A DNA stretch of 64,000 nt from Streptacidiphilus sp041262525 (GCF_041262525.1 NZ_JBGCCK010000014.1:124001-188000); one strand, 5' to 3'. Positions 53,025 to 62,425 are shown, numbered from the stretch's first letter. Numbers and translations: made by a program. Notes: a model not told the origin generated them from the letters alone.

Positions 53025-54035
53025 TCACACGGCCGGGCGTGCGGCGGGCACCTGCTGCGTGATGCAGTGGACGCCGCCACCGCCGTAGGCGATCATCCGG
53101 GAACGGACTCCGACGACCTTGCGCCCGGGGAACGCGGCGGCGATGACGGCGAGCGCGCCTTCGTCCTCGGCCACGTCGGCCACGGGGACGACGACCCCAC
53201 CGTTGGCGATGTAGAAGTTGAGGTAGCCCACCTCCGTCTCCACGCCGTCGACCTGCACGAATGCACTCTGCGGAAGGTCGATGATCTCCAGCTTTCGCCC
53301 GCGCGCGTCGACCGCTGACTCCAGCACGGCACGGTTGTCGCGCATCCGCTGGTAGTCGGGATGCGCAGGGTCGCTGGGAAGCTGGACGACCACCTTGCCG
53401 GGAGCGACGAAGGCGCAGACACCGTCGACGTGGCCGTCGGTCTCGGTGTCGAGCAGGCCGCCGTAGGGCAGCCAGACGACGGTGGCGACACCGAGCTTGG
53501 CCTTGAGCTCGGCCTCGATCTCGTCACGCGTCAGGCCGGGGTTGCGGTTCGGGTGCAGTAGGCACTGTTCGGTGGTGATCAGCGTGCCCTCACCGTCGAC
53601 CGTGATCGCGCCGCCTTCGAGGATCATCGAGGAGGCGATGCGCGGGACCTCGAAGTGCTCCAGAAGCGCGGCGGAGACCTTGTCGTCGGTGTCCCAGGGG
53701 TGGTGCTTCTCGCCCCACGCGTTGAAGCGGAAGTCCACCCCGGCGCGCTCGCCGTCGGCGCCGAGCACGAAGATCGGGCCGGAGTCACGGAACCACGAGT
53801 CATCGATCGGCAGCTCCACGACCTCGACGCTCTCGCCGCACAGCCGGCGCGCCTCCTCGCCCTGCCCCGGGCAGGCGACCATGGTGACCGGCTCGAACGC
53901 GGCGACCGCCTGGGCGACCCGCGCGTACTCCCGCCGGGCCTCGTCCAGTCCCTCGCCCCAGAGTTCGGGCCGCGTAGGCCACGCCATCAAGCAGCGCTCA
54001 TGCTCGGTCCACTCGGCCGGCATACGGAAACTCAT
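53025..54035 (-). CDS. aguA: Cytosolic agmatine deiminase (paralogue 3)
   Basis: The product has 336 residues and has no signal peptide. It is the most canonical of the four: AWPTRPELWG, IDDSWFRDSGPIFV, FNAWGEKHHPW, LEGGAITVDGEGTLITTEQCLLHPNRNP, ETDGHVD and GGGGVHCITQQVP with catalytic Cys324. It would convert agmatine to N-carbamoylputrescine and ammonia. No N-carbamoylputrescine amidohydrolase or putrescine carbamoyltransferase lies next to it. It is first in a minus-strand operon with the ABC transporter genes, with a 117-bp spacer before the binding-protein gene. Confidence 0.92.
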   Translation of the reverse strand: MSFRMPAEWTEHERCLMAWPTRPELWGEGLDEARREYARVAQAVAAFEPVTMVACPGQGEEARRLCGESVEVVELPIDDSWFRDSGPIFVLGADGERAGVDFRFNAWGEKHHPWDTDDKVSAALLEHFEVPRIASSMILEGGAITVDGEGTLITTEQCLLHPNRNPGLTRDEIEAELKAKLGVATVVWLPYGGLLDTETDGHVDGVCAFVAPGKVVVQLPSDPAHPDYQRMRDNRAVLESAVDARGRKLEIIDLPQSAFVQVDGVETEVGYLNFYIANGGVVVPVADVAEDEGALAVIAAAFPGRKVVGVRSRMIAYGGGGVHCITQQVPAARPAV

Positions 54036-54359
54036 AACGGCTCTTCTCTTGCTCGATCAGTGAGTCTGGACCCCAGGACAGGGCGGCATCGGAACGGTCT
54101 TCTCCCGCGTCGTCAGATGCGTCGCCGGACCCCCTCGATCTCGAAGGGAGGGGCTGGGTGCCACGAATACTCCACCGAACTGAAACTTCAGTCAATACGT
54201 CGCGAGGCAAATTCTCGGCGAAGGAATCTCGACCCATAGCGGACATACGGCAAGAAGGTGCCCGCACCAGTGGACGTGCGCCCCTCCTACGGGCGGGTCA
54301 GCTCTGGCATTCTGAAAGACCAGTCAGGATGAAGGACCGGTCACGTAGGGTGTGGGCTT
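54036..54359. promoter_or_regulatory. Divergent regulatory region, two TetR-type sites
   Basis: This 324-bp spacer separates deiminase 3 (minus) from a TetR gene (plus) and holds no gene. CGAACTGAAACTTCAGTCAA (54176-54195) carries the full right arm and most of the left arm of the TTGACTGAAnnTTCAGTCAA operator. A weaker match, CATTCTGAAAGACCAGTCAG (54308-54327), sits where the tetR -35 would be. A -10 TAGGGT (54346-54351) predicts a leaderless tetR transcript. Confidence 0.65.
54176..54195. promoter_or_regulatory. TetR-type operator, aguA-dpp/tetR
   Basis: CGAACTGAAACTTCAGTCAA has the ACTGAA-AC-TTCAGT core dyad and the complete right arm TTCAGTCAA seen at 54954-54973 (as TTCAGTCGA) and 44117-44136. 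It sits between the divergent deiminase 3-transporter operon and the TetR gene. Confidence 0.7.
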
Positions 54360-54929
54360 GTGTCAGACCGTCGAACAGAGATACTCAGGGCCGCCACACG
54401 CGTCATCGCACGTCGGGGCGTACGCGGCCTGCGCGTGGAAGAGCTCGCGAAAGAAGCGGGCGTCTCCACCTCGCTGATCTATTACCACTTCAACGACCGC
54501 GCCGGCATCCTGCGCCGCACCCTGGAGTTCATCAACGACAGGGCGGACCGCTACACCGCCGAACGGGACGCGAACGTCGACGTCGACCCCCGGAGCGACC
54601 TCGAACAGGCCCTGCTCCTCGAGCTGCAGGACACCCCCGAGGTCCGCGAGAACAGCACCGCTTGGGGAGAGTTGCGCGCCAGCGCGATCTTCGAACCGGA
54701 GCTGCGCGAGGACCTGGCCAAGGCCACGCTCACCTGGGTGCACGAGACCGCCGACCTGATCGGCCGCGCCCGTCCCACCGGCACCGCACCCGCCCACGCT
54801 GCGGCGGCCGAACGCCTGACCGCCCTCCTCGAGGGGCTCAGTGTGCGCTGGCTCAGCGGCTCCCTCCCCCTGGAGCACGCCCGGAGGCTGCTCAAGGAAG
54901 CCATCGCCGTCGAGCTCGCGCGTCCATGA
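54360..54929 (+). CDS. TetR-family regulator of the deiminase regulon
   Basis: The product has 189 residues with an N-terminal helix-turn-helix (VIARRGVRGLRVEELAKEAGVSTSLIYYHFNDRAGILRRTLEFI) and a helical ligand domain. The GTG at 54360 has no ribosome-binding site but lies 8-9 bases after a -10 TAGGGT, which suggests leaderless translation. It is flanked by two copies of its probable operator, and a third lies before deiminase 1. It is the natural candidate for the regulator that joins aguA-dpp, the ureAB-ureC pair and deiminase 1. Confidence 0.9.
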   Translation: MSDRRTEILRAATRVIARRGVRGLRVEELAKEAGVSTSLIYYHFNDRAGILRRTLEFINDRADRYTAERDANVDVDPRSDLEQALLLELQDTPEVRENSTAWGELRASAIFEPELREDLAKATLTWVHETADLIGRARPTGTAPAHAAAAERLTALLEGLSVRWLSGSLPLEHARRLLKEAIAVELARP

Positions 54930-54953
54930 CCAGCGAAGTCTCGACATGCGCGG

Positions 54954-54982
54954 TTGACTGAATTTTCAGTCGATGCCAAGCT
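54954..54982 (+). promoter_or_regulatory. TetR-type operator/promoter of ureAB
   Basis: TTGACTGAATTTTCAGTCGA (54954-54973) is a dyad with nine-base arms (one mismatch) and two-base centre. Its first six bases serve as -35, with a 17-bp spacer and a -10-like CAAGCT (54977-54982). It is the same arrangement as at 44117-44145. The leader to the ureAB start is about 65 nt. Confidence 0.8.
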
Positions 54983-55053
54983 GACCGGGTGCGTGCCCTT
55001 CCGGGCCGCCTGCGCCCGCGAACGTCCTTCCCTTTCCAGATAAGGCTCTGTCC

Positions 55054-55761
55054 ATGCGATTGACACCCACTGAGCGGGACCGGCTGCTGTTGTTCACGGC
55101 GGCAGAGTTGGCGCGCGCCCGGCGTGCGCGTGGCGTGCGGCTGAATGTGCCGGAGGCGACGGCGCTGATCGCGGACACCGTGTGCGAGGCGGCGCGTGAC
55201 GGTGCGCGGTTGGCGGACGCGATCGCGGCCGGGCGCAGCGTGCTCTCGGCCGATGAGGTGTTGCCGGGTGTGGTGGATGTGGTGACCTCGTTGCAGGTGG
55301 AGGCGGTGTTCGACGACGGGACGCGGCTGTGTGTGATCGACGACCCGTTCCGGGGGGCGGGTTCGCTCGGCGCGGAGGCTCCGGGCGCGGCGTTGCCGGG
55401 CGCGGGCGAGGGGTATGAGGCGGCCGAGCCGGCGGTGGTGCTGCCGGTGCGGAACACGGCGCCGGTGCCGGTGACGGTGACGTCGCATTTCCACTTCTTC
55501 GAGGCCAACCCGCGGCTCGCGTTCGACCGTGCGGCGGCCTTCGGGATGCGGCTCGCGGTCCCGGCCGGCTCCTCGGTCCGCTTCGACGCGGGCGCGGTGG
55601 TCGAGGTCGGCCTGCTGCCGATCGGCGGCGAGCGGATCGCGATCGGCTTCGCCGGCCTGGTCGACGGCCCCCTCGACGCCCCCGGCGCCCGCGAGCAGGC
55701 CCTGGCCAAAGCCCGCGCCTGCGGCTACCTGACCCACTTCCAGCAGGAGGACTCCCCGTGA
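55054..55761 (+). CDS. ureAB: Urease-like gamma-beta fusion
   Basis: The product has 235 residues. Residues 1-100 match the urease gamma subunit (MRLTPTERDRLLLFTAAELARARRARG, LNVPEATALIADTVCEAARDG), and residues 130-220 match the beta subunit (VTSHFHFFEANPRLAFDRAAAFGMRLAVPAGSSVRF, FAGLVDGPLD). They are joined by a Gly/Ala-rich linker. Fused gamma-beta subunits are known in several bacteria. Its end overlaps the ureC-like start by four bases. Third-position base choice changes from G-rich to C-rich near 55550. Confidence 0.9.
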   Translation: MRLTPTERDRLLLFTAAELARARRARGVRLNVPEATALIADTVCEAARDGARLADAIAAGRSVLSADEVLPGVVDVVTSLQVEAVFDDGTRLCVIDDPFRGAGSLGAEAPGAALPGAGEGYEAAEPAVVLPVRNTAPVPVTVTSHFHFFEANPRLAFDRAAAFGMRLAVPAGSSVRFDAGAVVEVGLLPIGGERIAIGFAGLVDGPLDAPGAREQALAKARACGYLTHFQQEDSP

Positions 55762-57524
55762 GCGGCAGCATCTTCGACGCGGCGGGCTGTCACGGCCGCC
55801 CGGGTCCCGTCGTCCCGGCGGGCCCGATCGACCCGCACGACTACATCGCCGTCCACGGCCCCCGCGCCGGCGACCGAATCCGCCTCGGCGACACCGGGCT
55901 GATCGTCCGCGTCGAAGCCGACTCCCAGCACCCCGGCGAAGAATTCCTGGCCGGCTTCGGCAAAACCGCCCGCGACGGCATCCACCTCAAAGCCGCCGCC
56001 GTCCGCGACACCTGCGACGTCGTCATCTCCAACGTACTGGTCATCGACGCCGTCGCCGGGATCCGCAAAACCAGCATCGGCATCCGCGAGGGCCGCATCC
56101 ACGCCATCGGCCGCGCGGGCAACCCCGACACCCTCGACGGCGTCCAGGTCGTCGTCGGCACCGGCACCACGATCGTCTCCGGCGAGGGCCTCATCGCCAC
56201 CGCCGGCGCCATCGACACCCACGTCCACCTCCTCTCCCCCCGCATCATGGAAGCGTCCCTGGCCTCCGGCGTCACCACCATCATCGGCCAGGAATTCGGC
56301 CCCGTCTGGGGCGTCGGCGTCAACTCCCCCTGGGCACTGCGCCACGCCTTCAACGCCTTCGACGCCTGGCCCGTCAACATCGGCTTCCTCGCCCGCGGCT
56401 CCTCCTCCGACCCCGCCCCCCTCATCGAAGCCCTCGCCGAAGGCGGCGCGAGCGGCTTCAAAGTCCACGAGGACATGGGCGCCCACACCCGCGCCCTGGA
56501 CACCGCCCTACGCGTCGCCGAAGACCACGACGTCCAGGTCGCCCTCCACACCGACGGCCTCAACGAATGCCTCTCCGTCCAGGACACCCTCGCCGCGCTG
56601 GACGGCCGCACCATCCACGCCTTCCACATCGAAGGCTGCGGCGGCGGACACGTCCCCAACGTCCTCAAAATGGCCGGCGTCCCCAACGTCATCGGCTCCT
56701 CCACCAACCCCACCCTCCCCTTCGGCCGCGACGCACTCGGCGAACACTTCGGCATGATCGTCTCCGCCCACGACCTCAAGGTCGACCTCCCCGGCGACGC
56801 CGCCATGGCCCGCGACCGCATCCGCGCCGGCACCATGGGCGCCGAAGACGTCCTGCACGACCTCGGCGTCATCGGCATCACCTCCTCCGACGCCCAGGGC
56901 ATGGGCCGCGCCGGCGAAACCGTCCGCCGCACCCTCGCCATGGCCGGGAAGATGAAACACGAACTCGGACCCCTCGACGGCGAGGGTTCCTTCGGCACCA
57001 CCGCCTCCGGCGACGACAACGAACGCGTCCTGCGCTACATCGCCAAACTCACCATCAACCCGGCCATCGCCCACGGACTCGCCCACGAGATCGGCTCCAT
57101 CGAGGCCGGCAAACTCGCCGACATCGTCCTGTGGCGACCCGACCACTTCGGCGCCAAACCACAACTCGTCCTGAAGTCCGGCTTCCCCGCCTACGGCGTC
57201 ACCGGCGACCCCAACGCCTCCACCGACCGCTGCGAACCCCTCATCCTCGGCCCCCAGTTCGGCTCCTTCGGCGCCACCGCCGCCGACATCTCCGTCGCCT
57301 TCGTCGCGAACGCCGCCGTCCACAACGGCGACCAACTCCCCACCCGCCGCCGCCGCGTCCCCGTCCGCCACACCCGCGGCATCGGCCCCGCCGATCTGCT
57401 GCGCAACCACCGCCTCGGCTCCGTCGACGTCAACCCCACCACCGGCCTCGTCACCCTCGACGGAGACCCCCTCCAAGCAGTGGCTGCCGACTCGATCACC
57501 CTGAACCGGCTCTACTTCCTTTAG
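55758..57524 (+). CDS. ureC: Urease-like alpha subunit, altered flap
   Basis: The product has 588 residues, near the usual UreC length. The nickel-site residues are all present: His155 and His157 (IDTHVHLL), the carbamylation Lys235 and His237 in GFKVHEDMG, His in ALHTDGLNE, His in AFHIEGCGGGH, and Asp in SSDAQGMGR. The mobile flap, usually MVCHHLD, is IVSAHDLK, so the flap Cys is Ala337 while the catalytic His338 remains. No ureD, E, F or G gene is in the window. It may be a urease with altered specificity or a related amidohydrolase acting on a ureido compound. AGGAGG precedes the GTG. Confidence 0.88.
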   Translation: MSGSIFDAAGCHGRPGPVVPAGPIDPHDYIAVHGPRAGDRIRLGDTGLIVRVEADSQHPGEEFLAGFGKTARDGIHLKAAAVRDTCDVVISNVLVIDAVAGIRKTSIGIREGRIHAIGRAGNPDTLDGVQVVVGTGTTIVSGEGLIATAGAIDTHVHLLSPRIMEASLASGVTTIIGQEFGPVWGVGVNSPWALRHAFNAFDAWPVNIGFLARGSSSDPAPLIEALAEGGASGFKVHEDMGAHTRALDTALRVAEDHDVQVALHTDGLNECLSVQDTLAALDGRTIHAFHIEGCGGGHVPNVLKMAGVPNVIGSSTNPTLPFGRDALGEHFGMIVSAHDLKVDLPGDAAMARDRIRAGTMGAEDVLHDLGVIGITSSDAQGMGRAGETVRRTLAMAGKMKHELGPLDGEGSFGTTASGDDNERVLRYIAKLTINPAIAHGLAHEIGSIEAGKLADIVLWRPDHFGAKPQLVLKSGFPAYGVTGDPNASTDRCEPLILGPQFGSFGATAADISVAFVANAAVHNGDQLPTRRRRVPVRHTRGIGPADLLRNHRLGSVDVNPTTGLVTLDGDPLQAVAADSITLNRLYFL

Positions 57525-57543
57525 CGGCCCGCTTGAGAAGACA

Positions 57544-57585
57544 CGATGGAGCGCCCGGACCCAAGTGGGTCCGGGCGCTCCATCG
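57544..57585. terminator. 19-bp stem bidirectional terminator
   Basis: A perfect 19-bp stem with the 4-base loop AAGT lies between the convergent ureC-like gene (stop 57524) and deiminase 4 (stop 57631). It is the strongest hairpin that I see in the window and can end both transcripts. Confidence 0.92.
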
Positions 57586-57630
57586 CATGTGACACGCCGC
57601 TGACACCCTGGTCGGCCAAAGAGGCCTCAA

Positions 57631-58872
57631 CTAGGGTGCGGGCTCGGGCTGGGTCACGCAGTGGATCCCGCCACCGCCGAGGCCGATGTAGTCGATGTTG
57701 ATCTGCTCGATGACCCGACCGGGGAACATGCTCGTCAGCACAGCCTTGGCGTTGGCGTCCGCCGTCGCGTCGCCGAACTGTGCCGAGATGACCGCGCCGT
57801 TGCAGACGTAGTAGTTGGCGTAGGAGTCGACGAAGCTCGTACTGGTCTGTCGGATGAGGTTGTAGTCGGGCGACTGCAGCTTGGTCACCCGCATCGCCGC
57901 GCCCTGGGCGTTGGTCGCAGCCGACAGGGTGTTGTACTGGTCCATCTCGTCGTTGGCCCAGATGTCGGTCGGGTCGGCCGGGTTCGGCGTCTGCACGATG
58001 CCCACGCCGGGGGCGACGAGCCGTGAGGTGGAGTCCACGTGGTCGTTGGTGATGTCCTGCCCGGAGATCCCGGTGAACCAGGTCACCTGCGATGCCCCGA
58101 ACGCCGCGCACATGGCGGTCTCCAGCTGGGCCTGCGTCATGTTCGGATTCCGGTTCGGGTCGATGATGCTGCTCTTGGTGGCCATCAGCATGCCGGCCCC
58201 GTCCGCCTCGATCGCGCCGCCCTCGCTCACGAATCCGGCCGCGGTGAAGTTCACGCCCAGGTAGGTCGCGACCCGGCCGGCGACCAGAGCGTCGTTGGCG
58301 TGCGTCTGCTGGTTTCCCCAGCCGTTGAAGTTCAGGCCCACGGCGTCCAGTCCGCCCGCACCGTTGGTCCGGAAGACGGGCCCTGAGTCACGCATCCAGC
58401 AGTCGTCCACCGGGATCGAGCCGATCACCGTCACGTTGGCCGCCGTGCAGGCACGCTGCGCCGCGGCAACGCTGGCAGGGTTGGCGAGGATGAAGACCGG
58501 CTCGTACTTCGCGATCGTGTTCGCGACGCGCGCGATGTTGGACTGGATCTGTGCCAGGGAGGGCGTGCTGCTCCCCCTGCGTCCACTGGAGCTCCAGATG
58601 GTCGCGTTGTCGGGCCAGGCCATCCAGGTGCGGGTGTGCTTCACGCTGTCGAGCGGAACCACGAACGCCCCGGTCCCACCGGTGGCACTCGCAGTCGGGG
58701 ACGGCGAGGGGCACGACGGCGTCGCGGCCCGCGCCGGCTGGGAACCCCCGCTGTTCAGCGCCCATGCGACGCCCACGGTGGTCAGCCCGGCGATGGCCAG
58801 AAAGCTCCGGCGATCCACTCGGCGTACCGGCTCAGCGCTTGACGCGGTCTCAGACTCCACGCGCTCGTCCAT
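57631..58872 (-). CDS. Tat-exported agmatine-deiminase-family protein 4
   Basis: The product has 413 residues with a Tat signal VDRRSFLAIAGLTTVGVAWAL. The deiminase fold is nearly collinear with deiminase 2: VDDCWMRDSGPVF, FNFNGWGNQQT, SEGGAIEADGAGMLMATKSS, GQDITNDHVD and GGGIHCVTQPEP with Cys405. An extra insert of about ten residues (SSSGRRGSSTPS) follows the NATIW segment. AGGAGG six bases before the ATG at 58872 sets the start. It shares a 32-bp promoter block with deiminase 2, so they are recent, co-regulated duplicates. Confidence 0.9.
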   Translation of the reverse strand: MDERVESETASSAEPVRRVDRRSFLAIAGLTTVGVAWALNSGGSQPARAATPSCPSPSPTASATGGTGAFVVPLDSVKHTRTWMAWPDNATIWSSSGRRGSSTPSLAQIQSNIARVANTIAKYEPVFILANPASVAAAQRACTAANVTVIGSIPVDDCWMRDSGPVFRTNGAGGLDAVGLNFNGWGNQQTHANDALVAGRVATYLGVNFTAAGFVSEGGAIEADGAGMLMATKSSIIDPNRNPNMTQAQLETAMCAAFGASQVTWFTGISGQDITNDHVDSTSRLVAPGVGIVQTPNPADPTDIWANDEMDQYNTLSAATNAQGAAMRVTKLQSPDYNLIRQTSTSFVDSYANYYVCNGAVISAQFGDATADANAKAVLTSMFPGRVIEQINIDYIGLGGGGIHCVTQPEPAP

Positions 58873-58921
58873 CTCCAGCCTCCTGCCACACATCCCGTAG
58901 GCCTTCCCACAGGGTTGTCGC

Positions 58922-58953
58922 GAAAGCTATAACTGACCATGCGCTCGGTCAAT
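58922..58953 (-). promoter_or_regulatory. Promoter/operator of deiminase 4 (32-bp block)
   Basis: This block is identical over 32 bp to 46637-46668, including the -35 TTGACC, 17-bp spacer, -10 TAGCTT and the TGACCnnGCGCnnGGTCA dyad (58934-58951). It lies 49 bp before the deiminase 4 start, against 45 bp for deiminase 2. Confidence 0.8.
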
Positions 58954-59089
58954 AGTTAACGCAGTCACTCGGCGTCGAACGGGGCTTGTGCCGGCTCAGC
59001 CTGAGGGTGTGACGTGCGGCGCCAACCTTTTGCCAACCTGGGCGGACGAGAGTGTCCGGCACCACTGGGTACTCAACGAGGAGCGCGCG

Positions 59090-60606
<1,517 letters not shown>

Positions 60607-60607
<1 letters not shown>

Positions 60608-61014
60608 TGGAGCAGCGCCCCGCGACAAGCAGGGTGGAGCTCACCGCGTCGGCCGCCGCTCTCCTGCGGCGGCTGGCCGCCCGGCACGGTCCGCTGATGT
60701 TCCATCAGTCCGGCGGCTGCTGCGACGGCAGCGCGCCGATGTGCTACCCGCGCGGCGAGTTCCGGGTCGGCGGGCAGGACGTGTTGCTGGGGCGGGTCGA
60801 CGAGGACACGCCGTTCTGGATGAGCGCCGACCAGTACGTCTACTGGCAGCACACCCACCTCACCGTGGACGTGGTGCCCGGTCGCGGCAGCGGATTCTCG
60901 GTCGAGGCGCCGGAGGGCGTCCGCTTCCTGATCCGCTCCAGGCTCTTCACCGAGGCCGAACTCACCCGCATCGAGGCCGAACCGCCCCTGCCCACCGGGG
61001 CCGACCGGGGTTAG
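60607..61014 (+). CDS. DUF779 protein (aldehyde dehydrogenase partner)
   Basis: The product has 135 residues and belongs to DUF779: LMFHQSGGCCDGSAPMCYPRGEFRVGGQDVLLG, with the CC and C cysteines that could bind metal, then FWMSADQYVYWQHTHLTVDVV. The family nearly always accompanies AldB/ExaC-type aldehyde dehydrogenases; its exact role is not established. The start overlaps the dehydrogenase stop. Confidence 0.9.
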
Positions 61015-61132
61015 CGCGATCCCGGCCCCGTCCCCGGTCTCCTCCCCGGCCGCTACGCCGTCACCACGCGGGCGTAGCGGCCGGCGGTGTGCACGTCGAT
61101 CGCGCGTGACTCGCTCGCGGAGATCAGGCGCG

Positions 61133-62425
61133 TCAGGACAGCGCGGCGCGCAGGCGGGCGGCGGCGATGCCGCGGCGGGCGTCGTGCGGGTCCAACAGGG
61201 CGAGCGCGTGACGGTGCAGCGCGCTGTCGTAGCGGGCGTGCCGGCCGAAGGTCAGGGCCGCTGCCGGGTCGACGGCCGCGAGCGCCGCCTCGCGCAGCGC
61301 CACGTGCAGGTGTTCGCGCCACTCCACCACGCCCGGCGCCTCCGACCTGGGCAGCAGCGGGCCGGTGTAGGCGGCGACGGCGGTCGCGGTGTCGCCGCGT
61401 TGCAGCGCGGCGTCCACCTCGGTGGCGTCGCAGCGAAGCGGCGTCGTCAGCGCGTAGCGGCGGGTGGCGATGCCGCCGCCGAGCGCGGTGCGCAGATGCG
61501 ACACCTCCGCCTTGAAGGTGGAGCCGGAGACGGATCGGTCGCCGTAGAGCGCGTCGTGCAGGCGCTCGGGGGTGAAGCCCTCGGGCTCCAGCGCGAGCAG
61601 CGTGAGGATCTCCAGCTGGCGTGGCCGCAGCGGGAGTTCGACGCCGCCGCGCTCGAGGCGCGGGGCATCGCCGAGCGCGGTGAGGCGTAGGTCGCACGAC
61701 GCATGGCGTTGCGACGGGTCGCGCACCGGCGGCGCGGTCCACGCCGGCGAGGCGCCGGTGTCACCGTCCTCGCGCAGGCGCTCCTCGATCCCGGCCGCGA
61801 GCAGCCGGACCGTCGACAGGGCCAGCGGGTGCGAGCGGTCCCAACTGGTGGACAGATCCAGCACCCCGAGGACCCGCCCCGCCCGATCGCGGATCGGGGC
61901 GCAGTAGCAGACCCAGCCGTGCAGTGCGGACAGATAGTGCTCGGCGGAGAAGACCGTCGCCGCCTGCCCGCGCAGCAGCGCGAGCGAGAGCGCGTTGGTA
62001 CCCATCGCCTGCTCGTCCCAACGACCGCCTGGCGCGAAGTTGACCCGCTCGGCCTGGCGCCGCATGAGCGGACCGCCGCAGGTCCACAGGATCATGCCGG
62101 ACTCGTCCGTCACCGCTGCGACGAAGCCCGCGTCGTCCGCGATCCGCCGCAGCTCCTCGGCCAGGGCGTTGACCGGACCGCGCAGTTGCGAGTGCGCCCA
62201 CCTCGACTGCGCCGCGTCCGCGTCGCCGACCGGGGCCTCCGCACAGGACCGGTCCACGCTCTCCCCGCTGCGCGCCCAGGACTCGGCCACCTCCGTGCGC
62301 AACGCGACCCGACCACCGGGCCCGGCTGCCCAGCGGGCCCACTCGCGCTCCAGCTCGACCCGCCGCTCGCGCAGTCCGCGGGGCTGACTGTCGGTCAGTT
62401 CCGCTGCCTTGTCCGTCGCCCTCAC
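61133..62425 (-). CDS. GAF/winged-helix regulator
   Basis: The product has 430 residues. A GAF domain similar to AcoR-type sensors spans about 80-235 (GFVAAVTDESGMILWTCGG, WDEQAMGTNALSLALLRG, APIRDRAGRVLGVLDLST). It is followed by a winged-helix DNA-binding domain (ELPLRPRQLEILTLLALEPEGFTPERLHDALYGDRSVSGSTFKAEVSHLRTALGG) and a helical tail. The position, convergent with aldehyde dehydrogenase-DUF779, and the domain order suggest it activates that pair in response to an aldehyde or alcohol. The GTG start has GGAGG unusually close upstream. Confidence 0.82.
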   Translation of the reverse strand: MRATDKAAELTDSQPRGLRERRVELEREWARWAAGPGGRVALRTEVAESWARSGESVDRSCAEAPVGDADAAQSRWAHSQLRGPVNALAEELRRIADDAGFVAAVTDESGMILWTCGGPLMRRQAERVNFAPGGRWDEQAMGTNALSLALLRGQAATVFSAEHYLSALHGWVCYCAPIRDRAGRVLGVLDLSTSWDRSHPLALSTVRLLAAGIEERLREDGDTGASPAWTAPPVRDPSQRHASCDLRLTALGDAPRLERGGVELPLRPRQLEILTLLALEPEGFTPERLHDALYGDRSVSGSTFKAEVSHLRTALGGGIATRRYALTTPLRCDATEVDAALQRGDTATAVAAYTGPLLPRSEAPGVVEWREHLHVALREAALAAVDPAAALTFGRHARYDSALHRHALALLDPHDARRGIAAARLRAALS

